Positions 16,335-25,117 are shown, counted from the first letter of the stretch. The stretch: DNA of 37,290 nt from a bacterium (GCA_021786355.1 JAJYNK010000017.1:1-37290); one strand, 5' to 3'. The notes: generated by a model not told the origin, from the sequence alone. Translations and numbers: made by a program.

Positions 16335-17036
16335 TTATAAAATATTATCGGCTTTTCTCAAACTTTTTAAATCAACCGAAAACAGATAAAAAATTCGATT
16401 TATTTCTTCATCTTGGACAAACGCCAAAGCCAGAAACAAATCAAATGGCTCGACTTGAGTCCGCTTATTATCAAAGGCTTGCAAAAATGCCTTTTTTGCC
16501 AAAAATTCGATTTTATCAATTAAATATTTTGGGTTTAGGGCGTCATCCGCTTCGCCCCGTACTGCAACTTTGTTATAGTACGGGGCTTCGTCGATTTTCA
16601 AAGACAGTTCCTGGCGGGAAATTCCCATTTTATCTAAAACCAGCTTTGTTTTATTTTCTTGAATCAGAATATCCAATAAACTCAAATAGAAATTTCCTCC
16701 AATAATTTTTGTTTTATAAAAAGCCCTCTCCAGCAATTCCAGTGATTTTGGCGAGAAAAAATCGCAAACATTAATGCCTTTTGCGATATCTTCGTCTTTT
16801 ATTGTTCTGATTGATTTTCTCGATCTAAACCGACGAACGGCTTTGTAAAATAAAAATGGGGTTATAAAAATCCCCATCCATCTTAATTGCTTTACATCGG
16901 AAAATAAAAACAATACCGTGGCGATTGTCAAAAAAATATAAAAGGCGTAATTGATTATTCTTAAAATGCTCCGCGAAAAGGCGGGCAAATTGAAAAGTGT
17001 TTCTGAAAAAAATAAATTACTTTCGGAAATTTTCAT
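16335..17036 (-). CDS. Membrane protein with Clp-N-like repeats, no AAA+ domain
   Basis: Two TM segments then FFSPKSLELLERAFYKTKIIGGNFYLSLLDIL and LIDKIEFLAKKAFLQAFDNKRTQVEPFDLFLAL. Confidence 0.6.
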   Translation of the reverse strand: MKISESNLFFSETLFNLPAFSRSILRIINYAFYIFLTIATVLFLFSDVKQLRWMGIFITPFLFYKAVRRFRSRKSIRTIKDEDIAKGINVCDFFSPKSLELLERAFYKTKIIGGNFYLSLLDILIQENKTKLVLDKMGISRQELSLKIDEAPYYNKVAVRGEADDALNPKYLIDKIEFLAKKAFLQAFDNKRTQVEPFDLFLALAFVQDEEINRIFYLFSVDLKSLRKADNIL

Positions 17037-17096
17037 TTGGATAATTTAGGTTATAATTCAATTATAACAGTCTAAATCAGCCCATCAAAACAATTT

Positions 17097-17717
17097 ATGA
17101 AATCTAAAACCTATTTAATCGGCATTGATGAAGTTGGCCGGGGACCGCTGGCCGGCCCGGTCACTGTCGCAGCGGTATTATTATCCGCCAAATTGAAAAC
17201 TGAAAAATTTAAAAATTTAAAAATTCCTTTAAGGGATTCTAAAAAACTAGGCCCTGAACAACGGGAAATTTGGTTTGATTTCGTTAAAAAACAAAAAATT
17301 CCCTATTCGGTAGCGAGTGTCTCTCCGAAAATAATCGATAAAATAAATATTTCTAAAGCCGCCAACTTAGCGGCAACAAAAGCATTGTACAAACTAATCA
17401 CAAAACATAGACCACTGATCCGAAAATGTAGAGTTTTTTTAGATGGAGGATTAAAAATATTACCAAATTTTTCTGAATCTCTATTGGCTAGTGGCTATAC
17501 CCTAACCACCATTATAAGAGGCGATGAAAAAATTCCCGCCATATCGCTTGCGTCAATTATTGCCAAAGTTCGGCGAGACAAATATATGGAAAAAATGCAT
17601 AAAAAATTTCCACAGTATAATTTCAAAAAACACAAAGGTTACGGCACCGAAATCCATTACAAACTTTTAAAAAAGAACGGCGCTTCAAAAATCCACCGCA
17701 AAAGTTTTTTATCTTAA
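17097..17717 (+). CDS. rnhB: Ribonuclease HII
   Basis: YLIGIDEVGRGPLAGPVTVAAV; SIIAKVRRDKYM; YNFKKHKGYGT. Confidence 0.95.
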   Translation: MKSKTYLIGIDEVGRGPLAGPVTVAAVLLSAKLKTEKFKNLKIPLRDSKKLGPEQREIWFDFVKKQKIPYSVASVSPKIIDKINISKAANLAATKALYKLITKHRPLIRKCRVFLDGGLKILPNFSESLLASGYTLTTIIRGDEKIPAISLASIIAKVRRDKYMEKMHKKFPQYNFKKHKGYGTEIHYKLLKKNGASKIHRKSFLS

Positions 17718-17734
17718 AACAAATAAAACAAATA

Positions 17735-17834
17735 AAAAAGGGGCGCAGCCTTGTGAGCGCGCCCCCGAGAGCCGATCCATCCTTGTGGGAGAATCGGACA
17801 TCTTCCGAAATCAAAAACGATGTACGATCTGAAA
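17735..17834 (-). ncRNA. Candidate small RNA antisense to the rnhB-miaA gap
   Basis: Minus-strand promoter TTGACA (17859-17864) N16 TATTAT (17837-17842); terminator GGGGCGC/GCGCCCC (17740-17765) then TTTTTT. Confidence 0.45.
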
Positions 17835-17866
17835 TAATAATAACACACGGATAACAGTTGTCAATT

Positions 17867-18799
17867 ATGGAAAAGCAAAAAATTATAGTTATTTTAGGGC
17901 CGACTTCCGGCGGCAAGTCAGATTTGGCCGTTAAAATCGCCCGTAAATTCAACGGCGAAATTATTTCCGCCGATTCCCGTCAAGTTTATAAAAATATGGA
18001 TATCGGATCGGGAAAAATCACTAAAAAAGAAATGCTGGACGTCCCCCACTATCTTCTTGGTGTCGCCAGCCCCAAAAGAACTTTCACGGTTAGCCAATAT
18101 CAAAAACTCGCCAAAAAAGCGCTTGCAAAAATCGCAAAAAAAGGCAGGCCCCCAATAATCTGCGGCGGTACCGGACTTTATATCGACTCCGTAATTTATG
18201 ATTATAAATTTCCAAAAGCGCCGCCCAATCAAAAACTCCGCCAAAAACTTGAAAAATTAAAAACCGAAAAGCTTTTCCAAAAACTCCAAAAACTTGATTC
18301 CCTTCGCGCCAAAAATATCGACTGCCATAACCGCCGTCGGCTTATTCGGGCCCTTGAAATTGTTCTAACAACCAAAAAGCCAGTTCCGCCATTAATCAGC
18401 GTAAATCAGCGTAATAATCCGCATGAATCAGCAACCGCAGCGGTGTTAAAAATAGGAATCAAAAAATCTCCCGACGAATTAAAAAAGAAGATTGAAAAAA
18501 GATTATACAAACGCCTCGAACAAAAAATGACAGAAGAAATTAAAAATCTTCATAAAAGCGGTTTGAGTTGGAAAAAATTGGATTCTTTCGGACTGGAATA
18601 CCGATTTATTTCGCGTTATTTACGCGGGCTTATTTCGCGCCAAGAAATGATTGAGCTGATCCTCAAAGAATCTTATAAATACGCCAAGCGCCAGATGACC
18701 TGGTTTAAAAGGGACAAAAATATTTATTGGCTTGATCCCGATAATAAAAAAGATTTAAAAAAAATATTCGCGCTTTGCCGAAACTTTCTCGGTTTATAA
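17867..18799 (+). CDS. miaA: tRNA dimethylallyltransferase
   Basis: IIVILGPTSGGKSDLAVKIA, ISADSRQVYKNMDIGSGK, GGTGLYIDSVIYDY; ATG at 17867 preferred over the TTG at 17858. Confidence 0.95.
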   Translation: MEKQKIIVILGPTSGGKSDLAVKIARKFNGEIISADSRQVYKNMDIGSGKITKKEMLDVPHYLLGVASPKRTFTVSQYQKLAKKALAKIAKKGRPPIICGGTGLYIDSVIYDYKFPKAPPNQKLRQKLEKLKTEKLFQKLQKLDSLRAKNIDCHNRRRLIRALEIVLTTKKPVPPLISVNQRNNPHESATAAVLKIGIKKSPDELKKKIEKRLYKRLEQKMTEEIKNLHKSGLSWKKLDSFGLEYRFISRYLRGLISRQEMIELILKESYKYAKRQMTWFKRDKNIYWLDPDNKKDLKKIFALCRNFLGL

Positions 18800-18801
18800 T
18801 T

Positions 18802-20250
18802 TTATAGCTTATTTTTGAATAACTCTTTTAAAATCTGCGGATTGCCCCTGCCTTTTAATTTTTTCATCGCCCGACCTATTAAAAACTGCAGAGTCGCCTC
18901 GCCCTTCTTTTTATAATCCTCTGTCGCTTTCGGATTCTCGCTTATTACTTCTTCAATTGTCTTTGTCAATTCGCTTTCATCGGAAATCTGGCTCATCTCT
19001 TTGTCTTTTATGATTTGACGCGGATCAAGGCCGCTTATATACATTTCTTTTAACAAATCCTTGGCTATGCGGCTAGAAATTTCTCCGGATGAAATCATTA
19101 CGACAAAATCGGCGAAATTTTCCGGAGTTATTTTTAAACTTCCGATATCTCCATGTTCGGCTTTTAAAAGCCCCTGCAAATCGCTGGAAAAATAATTAAA
19201 AACCAATTGGATCTTTTCTTCTCTTTTTTCCTGTCCTTTATCCGCTAAAAGCTCTGAAACGGTTCTCTCAAAAAATTCAGAGAGTTTTTTGTCTCCGATT
19301 AAAAAATCAATTTGTTCCGCTTTTAAAGCGTAATCTTTAACAAGACGCTCTCTTTTCTGTTGCGGTAATTCGCTAAGCGACCGCCTGATAAAATCCAAAT
19401 CTATAAAATTGGAATCTGAAAAATCCAGAGGCGGCAAATCGGGCTCAGGAAAATAACGGTAATCATGCGCCTCTTCTTTGGATCTTTGAGAAAATGTTTC
19501 TTTTTTAAATTCGTTCCAGCCGCGCGTTTCCTGCGAAACTTTTTTCCCGCTTTCCAAAACCTCTTCTTGTCTCTTTATTTCAAAATCAACTGCCTCCTCG
19601 ACCGCCCTGAAAGAATTCAAATTTTTAATTTCTACTTTTGTTCCCAATTCTTTGTCCTTGCTGATTGAAATATTCGCTTCCACTCTCATCTGCCCTTTTT
19701 CCATGTCAGCGTCGGAGATGTCCAAATATCTCAAAATAATTTGCAATTCTTTGGCAAAATCAGTCGCATCTTTTCCGTTTTCAATATCCGGTTCGGTTAC
19801 GAGCTCCATTAACGGCACTCCGGCGCGGTTAAAATCGACTAACGACGATTCGTTTTTGTCGGAATGAACCAATCGAGCCGTATCTTCTTCCAAATGAATT
19901 CTTGTCAAATTTACTTTTTTGCCATCAATCGCTAAAGACCCGCCAACACAAAGCGGTTCATCATATTGGGAAATCTGATAACCCTTGGGCAAATCCGGAT
20001 AGAAATAATTTTTTCTGTCGAATTTTGATTTTAAAGGAATTTCGGAATTTAACGCCATTCCCAATTGCAAAACTTTTTTGACCGCTTCTTTATTTATGAC
20101 GGGAAGCGTCCCGGGATGGCCGGTGCAAATCGGGCAAATATTTACGTTTGGCTTTTTTTCTAAAGGGTCGTTAACGCACCCGCAAAACATCTTGCTTTTG
20201 GTTTTGAGCTCTACATGAATCTCGAGGCCAATTGTCGGTTTATAACTCAT
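18802..20250 (-). CDS. gatB: Asp-tRNA(Asn)/Glu-tRNA(Gln) amidotransferase subunit B
   Basis: YKPTIGLEIHVELKTKSKMFCGC, CPICTGHPGTLPVIN, RYFPEPDLPPL. Confidence 0.97.
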   Translation of the reverse strand: MSYKPTIGLEIHVELKTKSKMFCGCVNDPLEKKPNVNICPICTGHPGTLPVINKEAVKKVLQLGMALNSEIPLKSKFDRKNYFYPDLPKGYQISQYDEPLCVGGSLAIDGKKVNLTRIHLEEDTARLVHSDKNESSLVDFNRAGVPLMELVTEPDIENGKDATDFAKELQIILRYLDISDADMEKGQMRVEANISISKDKELGTKVEIKNLNSFRAVEEAVDFEIKRQEEVLESGKKVSQETRGWNEFKKETFSQRSKEEAHDYRYFPEPDLPPLDFSDSNFIDLDFIRRSLSELPQQKRERLVKDYALKAEQIDFLIGDKKLSEFFERTVSELLADKGQEKREEKIQLVFNYFSSDLQGLLKAEHGDIGSLKITPENFADFVVMISSGEISSRIAKDLLKEMYISGLDPRQIIKDKEMSQISDESELTKTIEEVISENPKATEDYKKKGEATLQFLIGRAMKKLKGRGNPQILKELFKNKL

Positions 20251-20286
20251 TGCTTTGTATTCTCAAAATATCACAATTTATCGCTC

Positions 20287-20314
20287 AAAAAAAGCGGCTT
20301 TTGTCCGCTTTTTT
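20287..20314. terminator. Bidirectional terminator
   Basis: AAAAAAAGCGGCTTTTGTCCGCTTTTTT between rplK and gatB. Confidence 0.8.
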
Positions 20315-20347
20315 CATAAAGATTTATTTCTCCACCTCTATCCCTAA

Positions 20348-20365
20348 AACGCGCCGAGGCGCGTT
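20348..20365 (-). terminator. Second tandem hairpin after rplK
   Basis: AACGCGCCGAGGCGCGTT, followed by TTAG on the minus strand. Confidence 0.55.
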
Positions 20366-20374
20366 CGGGCGACA

Positions 20375-20800
20375 TCATTCTATAATGTCTAGCCCCATAC
20401 TTCTGGCGGTTCCTTCCACTATCTTCATCGCCGCTTCAATGTCGTTGGCGTTTAAATCCACCATCTTCTTTTCAGCAATTTCTTTTATTTGCTCCTTGGA
20501 AACACTTCCTACTTTTTTCTTTAGCGGATCGCCGGAACCTTTTTCAACGCCCGCTGCTTTTCGAAGCAAATCCGAAGCCGGAGGAGTCTTCAATTTAAAC
20601 TCAAAAGTCCTGTCTTCGTAAATAGTGATTTCCGCGGGCACAATGCTCCCTGCCATTTCTTTGGTCGCTTCGTTAAATTGCTGGCAGAATTGGGCGATAT
20701 TAACGCCGTGCGGCCCAAGCGCGGTTCCCACCGGCGGCGCCGGGTTTGCCGCTCCGGCCGGAAGTTGTAATTTTAAAATTGTTTTTATCGGTTTAGCCAT
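20375..20800 (-). CDS. rplK: 50S ribosomal protein L11
   Basis: [38 protein letters not shown]. Confidence 0.98.
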   Translation of the reverse strand: MAKPIKTILKLQLPAGAANPAPPVGTALGPHGVNIAQFCQQFNEATKEMAGSIVPAEITIYEDRTFEFKLKTPPASDLLRKAAGVEKGSGDPLKKKVGSVSKEQIKEIAEKKMVDLNANDIEAAMKIVEGTARSMGLDIIE

Positions 20801-20805
20801 ATGTT

Positions 20806-21411
20806 TTATATCTTTTGAACTTGCAATGAATCCAATTCGACCGCCGTTTCTCTTCCGAATATCGGCACCATAACTTTTAATTTCCCTTGTTCTTCATCGA
20901 TGGAACTTATTTTGCCTTCATAATCCTTAAACGGGCCGTCGACAATCCTAACCAATTCACCCGTCTGATATTCGATTTTGAATTTTTTCTTTTCTTCGCC
21001 TCTCATTCTGTCCAAAAGAAAATCAACTTCGGACTTAGAAAGCGGAACCGGCTTTGTGGAATCTGCGCCGACAAATCCTGTTACTCTCGGCGTGTTTCTG
21101 ACAACATACCAAGAATCTTCACTCATCACCATATCCACTAAAACATATCCCGGATAAATTTTTTCCTCCGTTTCTCTTCTTTTGCCGTTTTTTATTTTTA
21201 TTTTTTTTTCTTTGGGAACGATAATGCTAAAAATTTTATCCTGCATATCGAGCGATTCCACTCTTTGCTTTAAATAACGCGCCACCGCGTCTTCGTATCC
21301 GGAATAGGTGTGAATGGCGTACCAATGCCTTTCCCCCTTAAATTCGCTTTTTTTATCTTTTTCCATAATTGTTGAAATTTTAGAGCTCATCTGTAGCGAA
21401 TAAAATTTCAC
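20806..21411 (-). CDS. nusG: Transcription antitermination factor NusG (true start probably MEKDKK...)
   Basis: [43 protein letters not shown]. Confidence 0.96.
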   Translation of the reverse strand: MKFYSLQMSSKISTIMEKDKKSEFKGERHWYAIHTYSGYEDAVARYLKQRVESLDMQDKIFSIIVPKEKKIKIKNGKRRETEEKIYPGYVLVDMVMSEDSWYVVRNTPRVTGFVGADSTKPVPLSKSEVDFLLDRMRGEEKKKFKIEYQTGELVRIVDGPFKDYEGKISSIDEEQGKLKVMVPIFGRETAVELDSLQVQKI

Positions 21412-21423
21412 TACAATTATGAG
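21386..21423 (-). promoter_or_regulatory. Hairpin overlapping a nusG start-codon candidate
   Basis: Minus strand CTCATAATTGTAGTGAA-ATTTTA-TTCGCTACAGATGAG; 9-bp stem plus CTCAT/ATGAG. Confidence 0.55.
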
Positions 21424-21425
21424 AA

Positions 21426-21534
21426 CCCCGCACCTTTTGTAGCATAGATTTATTAATATGTCGATTTTGAGCCGTAGGCGACTTCGTCTTCATGGTTTTG
21501 TATTTGCATAATCTTTGCACCAAAAGGTGCGGGG
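21426..21534. repeat. Inverted-repeat element between secE and nusG
   Basis: CCCCGCACCTTTTG (21426-21439) / CAAAAGGTGCGGGG (21521-21534), 14-bp perfect arms. Confidence 0.8.
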
Positions 21535-21535
21535 T

Positions 21536-21597
21536 AAGGTTTTGTATCTAAATTTTGTCCAGTCAGCTGGCGGATCCAAAATTTAGACAAAGCCCTT
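21536..21597. repeat. Flanking hairpin module abutting the secE stop codon
   Basis: AAGGTTTTGT…CTAAATTTTG…CAAAATTTAG-ACAAAGCCCTT; counterpart at 29984-30028. Confidence 0.7.
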
Positions 21598-21787
21598 ATA
21601 TTTTTAAAACAAAAACTTTAATTAAATATCCGAATATGCCGTCTAAAACTCCCAAAAAAACCATAATAATTATGGAAAATATGATAACCGCAAGCGTCAA
21701 ATTAATCGACTCCTTGCGAGTGGGCCAATTAACCCGCTTGAGCTCTATCCAAGATTCCTGAATATAATTTTTTAAACGGCTGAACAT
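21596..21787 (-). CDS. secE: Preprotein translocase subunit SecE
   Basis: FIQ-like ESWIELKRVNWPTRKESINLTLAVIIFSIIIMVFLGVLD; located upstream of nusG. Confidence 0.93.
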   Translation of the reverse strand: MFSRLKNYIQESWIELKRVNWPTRKESINLTLAVIIFSIIIMVFLGVLDGIFGYLIKVFVLKI

Positions 21788-21788
21788 T

Positions 21789-22102
21789 CCCTGTAGTGAA
21801 ATTTCAATTTAAATTTTTACTTTTAGAATAGAAATATTCTTTTAGACGACGTTTTAATAAGCGGTTGCCTTGTGTTGTTTTAAAATATTTTTCTCTGCGT
21901 TTAGCGTCATTTTCATTTAAACACGCCTCGTAGTATATACATTTCCACGACTTGTATGGTTTAGTGGAAAAATTTAATCCCTGATTATGTTCTTTTAACC
22001 TTTTAATCAAATCTTTTGTATATCCAACATATACATTACTATTCTTCAAGCCTTCAATTACGTACACATAGAACATAATCAGATTGAAATTCTACTACGG
22101 GG
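21789..22102. mobile_element. Inverted-repeat element enclosing a second GIY-YIG ORF
   Basis: CCCTGTAGTGAAATTTCAAT (21789-21808) / ATTGAAATTCTACTACGGGG (22083-22102), 17/20 complementary. Confidence 0.75.
21804..22076 (-). CDS. GIY-YIG nuclease-domain protein
   Basis: MFYVYVIEGLKNSNVYVGYTKDLIKRLKEHN...REKYFKTTQG. Confidence 0.92.
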   Translation of the reverse strand: MFYVYVIEGLKNSNVYVGYTKDLIKRLKEHNQGLNFSTKPYKSWKCIYYEACLNENDAKRREKYFKTTQGNRLLKRRLKEYFYSKSKNLN

Positions 22103-22132
22103 CATTGTGTATTATAAATATGACAAAACGAA

Positions 22133-24094
22133 TTATATGTCAAGGTTTTTAACGGTACTTGCCATCCTTTGAATGAATTGTTTTCTGGGCTCGACAGAAT
22201 CACTCATTAAAACGGAAAATAATCTATCCGCTTCTTCCGCGTCATCAATGCTTATAACTTTCAATGTCCTTCTTTCGGGATCCATGGTTGTTTCCCAAAG
22301 TTGTTCAGGATTCATTTCTCCCAACCCTTTATATCTTTGTATGTTAATATTGACTTGCTCTTTTTTACTAAGCGATGTCATTTCTTTAACAATTTTATCT
22401 TTCTGCGCGTCATTGTAGGCGTAACGAACTTCTTTTCCCAGTTGCATCCTATACAAAGGCGGTTGCGCAATAAAAAGATGTCCGTTCTCGGCAACCGGCA
22501 AAAAATGCCTGTAAAACAGCGTCAACAAAAGAGTTCTAATATGATTACCGTCGCTATCCGCATCGGTCATTATGACTATTTTATGATAGCGCAATCGGCT
22601 TAAATCAAAGTTATCGGCGATAGCCGTGCCCAAAGCGATTACCAAAGATTTTATCTCGTTGTTAACCAGCATCTTGTCGATTCTTGATTTTTCAACGTTT
22701 AAAATTTTTCCCCTTAACGGCAAAATTGCTTGAAATCTTCTGTTTCTTGCTTGCTTAGCGCTTCCGCCCGCGCTGTCTCCCTCAACAATAAACAATTCCG
22801 ATTCTGTGGCATCGCGCGAAGAACAGTCGGCAAGCTTTCCGGGCAAACTCATTCCCTCTAACGCGCCTTTTCGAAGAACCGTGTCTTTGGCGGCTTTGGC
22901 AGCTTTTCTTGCTTTTTGAGCCAGCAAACATTTTTCGACAATCACTCTGGCGTCGCTGGAATATTTTTCCAAATATTCTTTTAAAGCTTCGCTGATAACC
23001 GATTCTACGGCTGTTCTCGCTTCGGGATTTCCAAGCCGCGCCTTTGTCTGGCCTTCAAATTGCGGCTCTTTTAATTTTATGGAAACTATTGCCGTAAGCC
23101 CCTCTCTTACATCGTCGCCGGTTAAATTTTCTTCCGAATCTTTCAGATAATTATTGCCTCTTGAGTAATCATTTAAAACGCGCGTTAGGGCGGATCTAAA
23201 TCCAGTCAAGTGCATTCCGCCGTCAGGCGTATAAATATTGTTTGCAAAACTAAGTTCTCTTACGTCGGATTCTTCATTATAAACAAAAGCTGTTTCCACT
23301 TCGATATTGTCGCTGTCTTTCTTGATATAAAATATTTTCTGCTGATTTGTTTCTTTGCCTCTATTCAAATAATCGATAAAATCCAGAAGGCCGCCGTCAA
23401 ACTGAAAAGAATAATAAAAAGGAGTTTCTTCCCGCTCATCGATTATTTCTATTTTCACGCCTTTGGTCAAAAACGCCTGCTGACGCAAATGATCAACCAT
23501 CGTTTTGCGGTTAAAAGAAATTTTTTGAAAAATTTCCGCGTCTGCTTCAAAAATTATTTTTGTTCCGTTCGAAACGCATTTGCTTCCTTTCTTAACCGCG
23601 AATTTCGGCTTACCTCTTTCGTATTCCTGATAATAAAGATTGCCATTGCGGCAAACTTCCGCTCTCATCCATATCGAAAGAGCGTTAACCACCGAAACGC
23701 CGACCCCGTGAAGTCCGCCGGAAACTTTATAAGATTCGCCCCCGAATTTTCCGCCGGCGTGCAAAGTGCACATTACGGTTTCTAAGGCTGATTTTTTTGT
23801 TTGCGGGTGGATATCAACGGGAATTCCGCGGCCGTCGTCGGTAACCGCAACTTTGTCGTTTTTCAAAAGCTCCACTCTGACTGTTTTAGCATGGCCAGCC
23901 ATAGCCTCGTCAATAGAATTATCCACCACCTCCCAGATCAAATGGTGAAGCCCGTCAACTCCGGTTGAACCGATATACATTCCCGGCCTTTTTCTGACCG
24001 GCTCAAGACCTTCCAAAACATAAATATCTTTAGCTTCGTAAGAAGCGTTATTGCCGTTGTTTTGAATATTTTTTTTGATTTCTTTTTTTGTCAT
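22133..24094 (-). CDS. gyrB: DNA gyrase subunit B
   Basis: LEPVRKRPGMYIGSTG, GGLHGVGVSVVNALS, EGDSAGGSAKQARNRRFQAILPLRGKILNVEK, QRYKGLGEMNPEQLWETTMDPERR. Confidence 0.98.
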   Translation of the reverse strand: MTKKEIKKNIQNNGNNASYEAKDIYVLEGLEPVRKRPGMYIGSTGVDGLHHLIWEVVDNSIDEAMAGHAKTVRVELLKNDKVAVTDDGRGIPVDIHPQTKKSALETVMCTLHAGGKFGGESYKVSGGLHGVGVSVVNALSIWMRAEVCRNGNLYYQEYERGKPKFAVKKGSKCVSNGTKIIFEADAEIFQKISFNRKTMVDHLRQQAFLTKGVKIEIIDEREETPFYYSFQFDGGLLDFIDYLNRGKETNQQKIFYIKKDSDNIEVETAFVYNEESDVRELSFANNIYTPDGGMHLTGFRSALTRVLNDYSRGNNYLKDSEENLTGDDVREGLTAIVSIKLKEPQFEGQTKARLGNPEARTAVESVISEALKEYLEKYSSDARVIVEKCLLAQKARKAAKAAKDTVLRKGALEGMSLPGKLADCSSRDATESELFIVEGDSAGGSAKQARNRRFQAILPLRGKILNVEKSRIDKMLVNNEIKSLVIALGTAIADNFDLSRLRYHKIVIMTDADSDGNHIRTLLLTLFYRHFLPVAENGHLFIAQPPLYRMQLGKEVRYAYNDAQKDKIVKEMTSLSKKEQVNINIQRYKGLGEMNPEQLWETTMDPERRTLKVISIDDAEEADRLFSVLMSDSVEPRKQFIQRMASTVKNLDI

Positions 24095-24363
24095 TTTAAT
24101 TGTTTTCTAACAAAAACAAGGCCCGAAATACCCTTATTTGCTAAGGCCTCACATAGTTAATAATAGCAGGTTTTTCTTATTTAAACAACGGCTTACCCTT
24201 GATAAATCGCTCCAGTTTTTTAGCATTGCCATGCTTCAGCAGGCCCAAATAAGAATTTGATGTTTTAGAAATTGGACTCTTTTTAATCCTTTAAATATTC
24301 ACGAAGAGTTGCGAAATGAAGTTATCCATATTAAGTTAGCGCATTTAAGAAAATTAAAAAAAA

Positions 24364-24389
24364 GCCCTTGGCGAAACTCCGCCAAGGGC
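24364..24389 (-). terminator. Rho-independent terminator after the 24447-25058 gene
   Basis: GCCCTTGGCG/CGCCAAGGGC then TTTTTTTT on the minus strand. Confidence 0.85.
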
Positions 24390-24446
24390 CGGTCTAAGGG
24401 ACCAAGGATTCAAAAAACCTAAATATCCAAGATCCCAAGTTCAATA

Positions 24447-25058
24447 CTACTTGCGGACCGCGGCGAAACGGCAGTAGACGCTCCAGCCAGACCCGAGCCA
24501 GAACAGTCGCAGGTAGCGCTCCGAGCCGCTCCAGAAGAGGTACGGACAGAAGCGGCTGCCGTACGAGTCCTGCCACACGGAAGCCAGACCGATAATCGGA
24601 AACTCTCGCTGGAGTTCCGGGTGGTTGGCGCCAAAGGCAAGAAGCTCGTGAAGCTCAGCCGGGCGGAGACCGCGCTTGTCCAACTCGGCCAACGCCTCTT
24701 TGGTGGAGACGACCCGGTTGAAATGCACCAACTCGATCTCAACCTCCGCCTTGCCCGACCGGTTGGTCGGGAAGTTCTTCTGAGTGATGTCATTATTCAC
24801 CCAGTCGTACTTTCCGGCTGCGATCGCGTCGGTGATCGGCTGGTCGTAGTTGACGATGAGGCGGTAGATGTTGGGGTTGACAGAAACAACACGGCTGCGC
24901 CCGTCAAGAACATCCAGTACTTGGCCAAGAACCGTTCCTTCTGAAAGCTTTTTGATCATAGCGTTGGTCCACTGCGACCCGTCGCTCCCGCGAGTCCGAC
25001 GAAACGCCGCTTTCAATTCTCCCGCCTGATCAACATCGAGCATCAAGTTCTCGCTCAT
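24447..25058 (-). CDS. GC-rich hypothetical protein (family resembles a conserved CPR hypothetical)
   Basis: MSENLMLDVDQAGELKAAFRR...; SD AAGGAGAG before ATG; own terminator; start taken at MSEN rather than the provided 25079. Confidence 0.7.
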   Translation of the reverse strand: MSENLMLDVDQAGELKAAFRRTRGSDGSQWTNAMIKKLSEGTVLGQVLDVLDGRSRVVSVNPNIYRLIVNYDQPITDAIAAGKYDWVNNDITQKNFPTNRSGKAEVEIELVHFNRVVSTKEALAELDKRGLRPAELHELLAFGANHPELQREFPIIGLASVWQDSYGSRFCPYLFWSGSERYLRLFWLGSGWSVYCRFAAVRK

Positions 25059-25117
25059 CGTTGTCTCTCCTTTTTGCAACAGTGTTCTTGCGAACGCGTT
25101 GCGGTTTAAGGATTCAC

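Noticed and set aside
24394-24944. ORFs 24394..24576, 24419..24793 (minus) and 24621..24944 (plus)
   Set aside because: Alternate-frame shadows of the GC-rich gene, which has the SD and terminator.
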